Origin: Sphingomonas sp.
GTDB taxonomy: Bacteria; Pseudomonadota; Alphaproteobacteria; Sphingomonadales; Sphingomonadaceae
NCBI GenBank assembly: GCA_013817375.1
Contig: JACDCV010000005.1
Span: 1-41,610 of the forward strand
DNA length: 41,610 nt
Direction of reading: 5' to 3'
Numbering within the stretch: position 1 is the first letter of the stretch; each line of letters opens with the position of its first letter. Positions 35,430 through 41,610 of the stretch are shown piece after piece. Both the position numbers and the translations under genes were made by a program. The notes below the pieces were generated by a model that saw only the letters and a program-made list of their open reading frames with translations, ran no database searches and was not told the origin of the DNA.

Positions 35430-35701
35430 GCCGCCTCCTCCGCGAAGAGTTCGGCCTGCCGCGCGTCCTTGCGGTCGAGCATGCGAAGGACTGTTTCGCC
35501 CTTGTGCTTCTTGTCCCAGACGAACCAGCCGTTGAGCATGGGCGGCGCGCCCTGCCCGGTGAAATCGATCTTCCAGCGCATCAGGTATGTCCTCGCAAAT
35601 AAGGCGGGTGACGTACTTATCTTCAGAGTTATGCCGGCGCACGACAGGCGCGGGATTGCGCGGCTGCGGAAGCGGCGGAGGAAGCGGGAAAGACGGGTCA
35701 T
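35426..35701 (-). CDS. hypothetical protein
   Basis: MTRLSRFLRR start coupled to upstream stop; alternative start 35581 (MRWKIDFTGQ). Confidence 0.5.
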   Translation of the reverse strand: MTRLSRFLRRFRSRAIPRLSCAGITLKISTSPALFARTYLMRWKIDFTGQGAPPMLNGWFVWDKKHKGETVLRMLDRKDARQAELFAEEAA

Positions 35702-36081
35702 GCGACGGCCTTTCCGGCGGCGACATCCCAAGCGTCAGCGGACGCGCCGGGCATGAAATAACCGCGGCCCCATGCTGTCTCGACGTTGATGGAAAGAGGT
35801 TCGAGCTTCGGCCGAATCTTGCAGACGAACACGTCGACGATCTTGATTTCAGGCTGCTCTCCATCCGACCGGAACGCATAGAGCAGATCGAGGACGGCCT
35901 GCTTCGTGACGACGTTCGGCGACCGCGCCCGCAAGAGTTGAGCGACCTTTTCCTCGGTAGCCGTCAGCCCAGCGAAGTACGGCGCGCCAACTGCATTGAG
36001 AGCCGCTTCAAGGTTCTCGACTCGGAACTCCAGATCGTCGACCTGGCGCTGTAACTCGCGGGCGCGCGCCTCCCAATTCAT
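35698..36081 (-). CDS. coiled-coil + OmpR-type winged-helix DNA-binding protein
   Basis: LTATEEKVAQLLRARSPNVVTKQAVLDLLY...IKIVDVFVCKIRPKLEPLSINVETAWGRGYFM. Confidence 0.75.
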   Translation of the reverse strand: MNWEARARELQRQVDDLEFRVENLEAALNAVGAPYFAGLTATEEKVAQLLRARSPNVVTKQAVLDLLYAFRSDGEQPEIKIVDVFVCKIRPKLEPLSINVETAWGRGYFMPGASADAWDVAAGKAVA

Positions 36082-37727
36082 GCCGCTTTCCTTCCAGAAA
36101 GCGCGCTGCAAGCGCGATAGAGCATGACCGCGCCGGCCGTATGCCTGCCTTGGTTGGTTTCAGCGCCAAAGCGAACGGCTGCCTGCTCGATGTCGGGCCG
36201 CGCCATAAGGGCGGTGACGAGATCGTCCCGGTTGACATCGCTGTATTGCGGCTGGGTTATGAGGATTCCGATCGCGCGCAGGATCATGCTGCTGATCGGC
36301 TTGCACTTTCCTTCCACGGCGATGCCTATTATGTCGCGCAACACGTCGGCGCCGTGCGCGCGGTGCATCGAGTAGAGTTCCTTGACCGCCGTGATCTGGC
36401 CGATCTTCGCGCCCCGCTTGCCTATCGGGTGGCGTGGGATCGTGCCGCCAACGGCCGCAACCAGATCGTTGATCGCTACCGCTTCGGGCTCTCCGGCGGC
36501 AACCTCACCATGGAATACCTGGTAGGGCGACATTGCGACCCGGTCGCGGTTATGGGCAACGAAGGATGACGCGCGCGCTTCCAGGCTACCGGCGTCGACC
36601 AGCATGACCGGGATTGTCTCGACGTCAGGATGCGAGGCCGCGCCGATGGCGGTGTGCTGGCCGTCGATGACGAAGTAGCCATCGCCATGCTCGACGCAGA
36701 CCGGCGGCTTGAACTTCGTCCAGTCGAACTTCTCGACGATGCGCCGGATAAGGTTGAGCGACTTCGCCGAGAGGTCGCGCTGATACTTCGTCTCGACGAT
36801 CAGCTTCGCCGGATCCACGTCGATGAAACGCGGCCGCGCAACCCGGATGGCGCTCGGGGAAAGTCCGTTGAGAGGAATGGGCAGGATTGGCCTATATTCT
36901 GACCCGCCCGCTTCCGCCGGCGGCGGCGCGACATCGCGCATGATGTTTGCGGTTTCGACGTCGATGCTCGTCCGGCCGTGCTTGATGAAGGCGATGCACT
37001 CGCGCGGTGCTTCCCAGCACAGGGCGCAGGTGGCGCAGCAGGCGGTGGCGTCCGTCTGCGAAGGGCAGACAATCTCATTACTCGGCCCGCGCTTTCCGCG
37101 TGGCACCCTGTCCAGCACGACCGCGCCGTCGGCCATTGCGACATCGGTTGACCACCGGATGCGGAACCTCTCGGGATGCGCGTCCTTGACCGCTTGGATG
37201 GCGTCGGCGATCTCGTCGCCTTTGCGATGCGTGTATCCAAAGCAGGCGACGTTCGGATGCTCGTCGAGCACGTCTTTCCAGAAGGCAACGTATTCAGCGG
37301 ACGGGAAGTCACCCAGGACATGCAGCCGGATCAACAGGCCATCGTGATCGTCGAGCAGTTCCGCGATTTCAAAGCCGAGCCTGTCGAAGAACACGTCGCT
37401 GTCGCCGATGCGGTGGCGCCGCGCCATCTGCATACCGTTGCCGTAGCAGTAGGCCCGCGCGCTGCATTCGGTTGGACAGGTCGCCCGTTCCTCCAGCGAC
37501 AGCATGAAAATGCCGTAGCCTTTGAACCGGCCCTTCTCGACCGTCTTTCCGATCTTCCGGTTGTTGTCGCCAGAGATCAGGAGGCGCGCTGGCTCGGCTT
37601 CCGTCACCGTGACCACGGTCGACGGAAACAGCGTCCGGTTCCCGACCATGGCCGGGTGATCTGCCCGCAGGGACATGACAGCCTGCGGGTTTAGATCGGG
37701 CTTCTCGGTGAACCGGCGAGCGCTCAT
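36078..37727 (-). CDS. fusion: N-terminal gp88-like Cys-rich domain + C-terminal ParB/Srx-like nuclease domain
   Basis: MLSLEERATCPTECSARAYCYGNGMQ...RLHVLGDFPSAEYVAFWKDVL...CPSQTDATACCATCALCW; then IDVDPAKLIVETKYQRDLS...YFVIDGQHTAIGA. Confidence 0.8.
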   Translation of the reverse strand: MSARRFTEKPDLNPQAVMSLRADHPAMVGNRTLFPSTVVTVTEAEPARLLISGDNNRKIGKTVEKGRFKGYGIFMLSLEERATCPTECSARAYCYGNGMQMARRHRIGDSDVFFDRLGFEIAELLDDHDGLLIRLHVLGDFPSAEYVAFWKDVLDEHPNVACFGYTHRKGDEIADAIQAVKDAHPERFRIRWSTDVAMADGAVVLDRVPRGKRGPSNEIVCPSQTDATACCATCALCWEAPRECIAFIKHGRTSIDVETANIMRDVAPPPAEAGGSEYRPILPIPLNGLSPSAIRVARPRFIDVDPAKLIVETKYQRDLSAKSLNLIRRIVEKFDWTKFKPPVCVEHGDGYFVIDGQHTAIGAASHPDVETIPVMLVDAGSLEARASSFVAHNRDRVAMSPYQVFHGEVAAGEPEAVAINDLVAAVGGTIPRHPIGKRGAKIGQITAVKELYSMHRAHGADVLRDIIGIAVEGKCKPISSMILRAIGILITQPQYSDVNRDDLVTALMARPDIEQAAVRFGAETNQGRHTAGAVMLYRACSALSGRKAA

Positions 37728-37730
37728 GGC

Positions 37731-38312
37731 TTATTCGGCCGCGTCGGCGAATGGATCGGCGCCCTCGTCCTCGTCTGATCCCTTAATGAGTTCGTCGACC
37801 GAAGCTTCCTCGGCCTTCTTCTTGATGCCGGCGAACAATGCGCCCTGCCCGTCATGCCAGCCGCGAGCGAACTCCTGCCCTTCGTGGGATGCTTCGTTGT
37901 AGGGATTGGCCAGCGTGTCTCCGCGCAGGCCGGCTTCCTCGCCGTCGCGGTAGGCGCGTTCATCGAGCGGTGCGCGGTCGGCAAGGAGGTCGAGTTGCGT
38001 CCCGACAGGCATGCCGGCGAACCGCATAGCCTGCGACGTGGCTTCCATCTGCGCCTTGATTGTGGCCTGACCTTCCGGGGTCTGCGCCTGCTCGTAGGTC
38101 TTGATCTGGTCGAGGCCGAATTCGCCGAGGTCTTCCTTGATCGCTTTGCCGACGAGTTTCAGCTTGGCATCGGCCGCTTTCTTGACGGCGAGCGCGTCGA
38201 GGTAGTGCCGGCGATTGATGAAGAACAGAACCTTGCGGCCCTTCTCGGCCAGGTCGCCGCTGTTGTGGCCGATCGTATCGTTGTCGGGCTGCTTCGCTGC
38301 TTTCGCCATCAC
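37731..38312 (-). CDS. phage hypothetical with 'IGHNSG' motif and RMF-like C-terminal segment
   Basis: NDTIGHNSG...; AYRDGEEAGLRGDTLANPYNEASHEGQEFARGWHDGQ. Confidence 0.65.
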   Translation of the reverse strand: MMAKAAKQPDNDTIGHNSGDLAEKGRKVLFFINRRHYLDALAVKKAADAKLKLVGKAIKEDLGEFGLDQIKTYEQAQTPEGQATIKAQMEATSQAMRFAGMPVGTQLDLLADRAPLDERAYRDGEEAGLRGDTLANPYNEASHEGQEFARGWHDGQGALFAGIKKKAEEASVDELIKGSDEDEGADPFADAAE

Positions 38313-38333
38313 CGTTTCCTTTGTTCGCGCCGC

Positions 38334-38729
38334 TCAGTCCTGAGCCGACGCCATTCCCGCACCAGACGGCACAGGGCGTTGAAGATCCGCATTTCGTCTG
38401 TCCTGTAAGCTGCGCCGTTCGGCCTCGTAGCCGTCGGCTTTCGTCTCGATTTGGTGGCAGATCGTTTCGTAGCGGTTGCGAAGCGCGCGGTAGACGTCGC
38501 CGTCGACACTCGCCATTTGCCGCCACCGTTTCCAAAGTCTCTCTGCCTGGGCAGGAGTAATCCCGGCGTCCCTTGCCGCTCTGGCGCGGGCAGCGGTCGG
38601 TGTATCTCCGCACCCGCGATAGTGGAGCTTCGTTCCCGCGTTCAGATATTCGAACGCCTCTACTGTTGCTGAACTCATGACACTTACGCCCTGCTTTGGG
38701 TCGGATCTGACCCGTCTCGTGTCGGACAT
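38334..38729 (-). CDS. hypothetical DNA-binding-like protein
   Basis: SD AAGGAAAG before ATG 38729; alternative start MSSATVEAFEYL at 38678. Confidence 0.6.
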   Translation of the reverse strand: MSDTRRVRSDPKQGVSVMSSATVEAFEYLNAGTKLHYRGCGDTPTAARARAARDAGITPAQAERLWKRWRQMASVDGDVYRALRNRYETICHQIETKADGYEAERRSLQDRRNADLQRPVPSGAGMASAQD

Positions 38730-38922
38730 GCTCTTTCCTTCTCGCTTACTCTGTGTCCGTCAGAGAGAGCGACTAGGCCGACACCGTCGGCGGAAATTGA
38801 AAGGTCGAGAAATGGATCGAACCACACGCTTGCAGGCACAGAGGCCGATCCAGTTGCAGCTACCGCTATGGGCCGGACGGCCGGCGGCGAACGACGATTG
38901 CCCGTTTGCGGAAGGGCGGCGT

Positions 38923-39069
38923 TCACAGATCGCGCTCCCACCAATCCAGGTCGTGCCAAGCATGAAACTCAAGCACGTCGGACTCGGTCTGGCGGACCTG
39001 GACGCGCGTTGCGGCCCAATGACAGGCAGCGCCAGCCGCGAATGAGAGGAGGCAAAGCGCGAGGGTCAT
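38923..39069 (-). CDS. 48-aa membrane-anchored small protein MTLALCLLSFAAGAACHWAATRVQVRQTESDVLEFHAWHDLDWWERDL
   Basis: ATG overlaps stop of 39066..39392; N-terminal hydrophobic segment; below ORF-track cut-off. Confidence 0.6.
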   Translation of the reverse strand: MTLALCLLSFAAGAACHWAATRVQVRQTESDVLEFHAWHDLDWWERDL

Positions 39070-39392
39070 TTCGCGCCCCGCAGGATCGGCTCAAGGCCTT
39101 CCGCGCGGCGGAACTCATCAACCAGTTGCCAGACCTTCGCCCACTCAACCGTCTTCGGTCGGCCCGGTCCTCGGCTGATCATGCATTGGTTGCTCGCGAG
39201 ATCGAACGTGACGCCATGCCTGGCGAGATAGAGCTTGAGATTGAGATATTCGGTGGTGAACCCGCGCTCGAACCGCCGCGGCCTGCCGTGCTTTGCAATC
39301 CAGTCGTCGACAAGGGCCGAAACGTCAGCGCCGAGGCTGCGGATATTGGCCGGCGGGGCGTCTTGTGTGGTGGAAGCCTCAGCGCGGATCAT
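39066..39392 (-). CDS. hypothetical protein
   Basis: ORF coupled on both sides. Confidence 0.65.
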   Translation of the reverse strand: MIRAEASTTQDAPPANIRSLGADVSALVDDWIAKHGRPRRFERGFTTEYLNLKLYLARHGVTFDLASNQCMISRGPGRPKTVEWAKVWQLVDEFRRAEGLEPILRGAK

Positions 39393-39751
39393 TGCGCAGC
39401 TCCCGATGGACTCGCCGCGTTGGGCGAAGCATCATCGCCGCCTTCAACCCGGGAGGTTTCAATATGGCGAAGAGCATCCTCGACAGCGCCGAGATCGGCG
39501 TTCCCTGCCCTGGCTGCGGCCATGAAACGAAGAAGAGCGTCGGATGGCTCCGCTCGCACGACGAGCTTGTCTGCTCCGGCTGTGGAGAGACGATCCGCCT
39601 TGATGACGAAGGCTTCCGCGCCGGCCTCGATAGCGCCGACAAGGCGATGGGCGACTTCAAGCGGAACCTTGCCCGCCTCAATAAGCGAAGATAGCTCGCT
39701 TGTGATTTCTCCGACCGCCGACGTGTCGCTGTGAAGGGTGAGCGCGCTCAT
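39389..39751 (-). CDS. hypothetical protein, antisense to 39464..39694
   Basis: ATGA overlap with downstream 39066..39392; natural codon usage; codon-aligned antisense ORF so spurious origin not excluded. Confidence 0.45.
   Translation of the reverse strand: MSALTLHSDTSAVGEITSELSSLIEAGKVPLEVAHRLVGAIEAGAEAFVIKADRLSTAGADKLVVRAEPSDALLRFMAAARAGNADLGAVEDALRHIETSRVEGGDDASPNAASPSGAAQ
39464..39694 (+). CDS. zinc-ribbon protein MAKSILDSAEIGVPCPGCGHETKKSVGWLRSHDELVCSGCGETIRLD...
   Basis: SD GGGAGG 39451-39456, ATG 39464; paired CPGCG/CSGCG. Confidence 0.7.
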   Translation: MAKSILDSAEIGVPCPGCGHETKKSVGWLRSHDELVCSGCGETIRLDDEGFRAGLDSADKAMGDFKRNLARLNKRR

Positions 39752-39858
39752 GCTGCCGTCGCCTGCGGAGCGGCGGGTTCGGCCACTGGACGCCCCTTCG
39801 CTGTGGTTGCAGGATTGCGATGCGAACCGAATCCGTCACCAGCAACGAAGGAGCGAAC

Positions 39859-40194
39859 TTGGAAAACCGAATTGACGAAATGGAAGTCCGGATGCACATC
39901 GCCGAGGCGCGCGCCATGATCGCTACCGATTTGCTTCGATTTCTCGTCGATCAACTCAGCCTGTCCGGCGTGATCAACTGGACGGCCAGCGACTTGATCA
40001 GGGAATTTCTTGAAACCGAAAACTTCGATGGATCGGCTTCGAAAATCGCGCGGATGGACCTTTTCGAAGGCGTTGACGGTAGCGCCGAAGACATCATCGA
40101 AGACATGAATCTCAGGCGCCGCGCGCGGGAGAAAGAGCTTGATCTGCTTAAAGGACAGGTCAGGGCTCATGCAGCTACCCGGCGCGATAAGTGA
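39859..40194 (+). CDS. hypothetical helical protein
   Basis: SD AAGGAG before TTG 39859; MENRIDEMEVRMHIAEARAMIATDLLRFLVDQL... Confidence 0.6.
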   Translation: MENRIDEMEVRMHIAEARAMIATDLLRFLVDQLSLSGVINWTASDLIREFLETENFDGSASKIARMDLFEGVDGSAEDIIEDMNLRRRAREKELDLLKGQVRAHAATRRDK

Positions 40195-40472
40195 CGAACC
40201 GAGTGGACCATCTTGCGAGTTCCCGTAAGCCCGAGCTCTCGGCGAAGAAGCTTGAGTATCTTGGCGTGGAACGGGCGGACAAGGCGGGTCAGAGCGGCGC
40301 TGTATTCGTCGTAGGTAAGAATTTGGCGAAGCCAAAGGCCACGAAGGGCCTTCCTGTCCGACCGAAGTTGGACGTCAAAGGTCGTCAGTTCACCTTGGCG
40401 TTTGCAGTGATCGGAGAACCGCCGGATATAGCCGGCCGAAAGCAGCGCCTGGTAGATCGGGTTGCGCATCAT
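40167..40472 (-). CDS. small basic phage protein
   Basis: ATGA-type overlap with 40469..40738. Confidence 0.55.
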   Translation of the reverse strand: MMRNPIYQALLSAGYIRRFSDHCKRQGELTTFDVQLRSDRKALRGLWLRQILTYDEYSAALTRLVRPFHAKILKLLRRELGLTGTRKMVHSVRHLSRRVAA

Positions 40473-40738
40473 GCGACGGCCTTCTCGGTGGGGGTGTTGG
40501 TGGGAGCGGTGGGTTCGGGACGATTGAATTCATCAGGCCAGACCGCGGCCGCCGGCCAGTTCGCCGAGAACCAATGCAGCGCGGCATTGAACCGCCCGAG
40601 CGTGATGTCTGACCCTGTGCGGAGCGCCGCCAGCTTCTTGCTGTCTCCGAAAAGCCTGTGGCTGACCGTGACATCCTCCAGAGAGGTTGCCTGTTTGTAA
40701 GCGTCGGCGACGGCGAGGAGGTGTGCGATTTCAATCAT
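40469..40738 (-). CDS. early lytic-side phage protein divergent from repressor
   Basis: MIEIAHLLAVADAYKQATSLEDVTVSHRLFGDSKKLAALRTGSDITLGRFNAALHWFSANWP; adjacent to operators. Confidence 0.75.
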   Translation of the reverse strand: MIEIAHLLAVADAYKQATSLEDVTVSHRLFGDSKKLAALRTGSDITLGRFNAALHWFSANWPAAAVWPDEFNRPEPTAPTNTPTEKAVA

Positions 40739-40747
40739 GTTCAACAA

Positions 40748-40821
40748 TTCGGTTATTTTACCGAATATGTCAACGGTTATCTTACCGAATGCGAAGCGAA
40801 GGCTTTTCGGTCAAAATACCG
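40748..40821. promoter_or_regulatory. three operators with core CGGT-N6-ACCG (cores 40751-40764, 40775-40788, 40808-40821)
   Basis: ATTCGGT-TATTTT-ACCGAAT; CGGT-TATCTT-ACCG; TCGGT-CAAAAT-ACCGA between divergent genes; TTGACA on the - strand at 40774-40769. Confidence 0.85.
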
Positions 40822-40823
40822 AT

Positions 40824-41474
40824 ATGATTTTGAAGGATATTCTCACGCGCATAGACCGTCGGCTGGTGGCTAAAAACCTGGCTGAATCGGCGGCGGCGAC
40901 AAAGGCCGGCCTCAGCAACTCCGCGATCCGCAACATGCGGCGCGCCGTCAAGGCAGGGAAAAACCAAGGTGCGTCGATTAAGACCATCGAGGCGCTGGCT
41001 CCTGTCCTTGGGACATCATCGGCATGGCTGTTGGAAGAGCGCGGCCCCGAAGAGGGCGACGGCAGCATCGGCGCGCCTATCGTCGAGGCGAAGCTGATAT
41101 CGTGGATCAGCGCCGGCCAAATTGCTCAGAACCCAACGGTTCAGATTGCCGACCTCGAATATGCGCCGACCGTCTATGCCCCGGATTTAGACCCGGAAGG
41201 CGACTGGATAGCGCTTCGGGTCGACGGAGATTCGATGAACCGCATATCCCCACACGACTCAATCATCTTCGTAAACCGCAAGGACCGCCGGCTCGTTCCG
41301 AACGCCTGCTATGTGATCGGCGATGGGGACGGCGGCGCGACCTATAAGCGCTATCGCCCGCCGAACAGTTGGGCGCCGGTTTCAACAAACAAGGCGCATC
41401 AGCCTTTCATTCTCCCGGCCGGCGTCGATCCCGACATCATCGGCCGCGTGAAAAAGACTATCCTTTCGATGTAG
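40824..41474 (+). CDS. CI/LexA-like phage repressor (HTH + S24 peptidase-type domain)
   Basis: HTH TKAGLSNSAIRNMRRA; LRVDGDSMNRISPHDSIIFVNR; ATYKRY; possible Ala-Gly cleavage site ISAGQI. Confidence 0.9.
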   Translation: MILKDILTRIDRRLVAKNLAESAAATKAGLSNSAIRNMRRAVKAGKNQGASIKTIEALAPVLGTSSAWLLEERGPEEGDGSIGAPIVEAKLISWISAGQIAQNPTVQIADLEYAPTVYAPDLDPEGDWIALRVDGDSMNRISPHDSIIFVNRKDRRLVPNACYVIGDGDGGATYKRYRPPNSWAPVSTNKAHQPFILPAGVDPDIIGRVKKTILSM

Positions 41475-41490
41475 CCTTGGGAGGGGCAAA

Positions 41491-41610
41491 ATGAGCGTAG
41501 AAGAGAAACTAAGGGTGCTCGCCGATCGCATCAAGTCTCATTCGAGCGCAATGCTGACCGAAGAAGCGGTGAAGACAGCAATCGTTCTGCCGTTCCTGGC
41601 AGCGCTGGAC
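41491..41610 (+). CDS. type I restriction HsdR N-terminal-domain-like protein (3' truncated by window)
   Basis: RBS GGGAGGGG; MSVEEKLRVLADRIKSHSSAMLTEEAVKTAIVLPFLAALD resembles the HSDR_N_2-type phage family start. Confidence 0.5.
   Translation, partial: MSVEEKLRVLADRIKSHSSAMLTEEAVKTAIVLPFLAALD

Noticed and set aside
38309-38392. 27-aa ORF MRIFNALCRLVREWRRLRTERREQRKR
   Set aside because: Coupled to the next start but overlaps the 3' end of 38334..38729; too little evidence
38812-39045. + strand ORF MDRTTRLQAQRPIQLQLPLWAGRPAANDD... (inside 38677..39045)
   Set aside because: N-terminus looks plausible and has a fair SD, but the C-terminal half is antisense to the better supported 38923..39069; left unresolved
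39748-40335. - strand ORF (195 aa)
   Set aside because: Antisense to 39859..40194, which has a strong SD and more protein-like composition
34024-41610. Complete restriction-modification system
   Set aside because: The methyltransferase and the HsdR-N-like fragment are >6 kb apart on opposite strands and no specificity subunit is visible
1-41610. Circular genome closing across the window ends
   Set aside because: The right-end reading frame does not continue in frame into the left-end gene; no terminal overlap was seen, so completeness cannot be claimed

Overview
The window is almost entirely a temperate, HK97-type, probably siphovirus-like phage or prophage. The codon usage, GTA-like tail genes and 'IGHN'-type phage proteins suggest an alphaproteobacterial (Hyphomicrobiales-like) host; that host call is inference. 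The ends differ. The left edge cuts an Ala/Tyr-rich repeat gene, and the right edge cuts a gene resembling a type I restriction HsdR N-terminal domain just after the CI-like repressor. Layout: (1) + strand, 1-7.65 kb: tightly coupled small genes, a RecT/Bet annealase, a free-standing HNH endonuclease, a tyrosine integrase and an RMF-like gene. (2) - strand, 7.65-30.4 kb: lysis (spanin pair, holin-like, GH19-like endolysin), tailspike, gpJ-like tip, tape measure, tail chaperones, tail tube, head-tail connectors, head accessory proteins, capsid, protease, portal, TerL, TerS, HNH. (3) A + strand regulator at 30.46-30.97 kb that looks like a sigma-R4-like HTH joined to an RNA polymerase alpha-CTD-like domain. 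(4) - strand, 31.0-40.7 kb: replication/regulation genes (DnaB-like helicase, C5 methyltransferase, RuvC-like nuclease, two orphan OmpR-type winged helices, a gp88-like/ParB-like fusion). (5) A CI/LexA-like repressor with three CGGT-N6-ACCG operators. The items I would check first are the sigma-R4/alpha-CTD-like regulator at the late-operon boundary and its 22-bp dyad, the gp88-ParB fusion, the antisense gene pair at 39.4-39.75 kb, the reverse-oriented zinc-ribbon/TM 'moron' inside the tail operon, the promoter plus structured leader after integrase, and the 21-aa repeat head-module protein. All functional calls come from reading the sequence; no searches were run.
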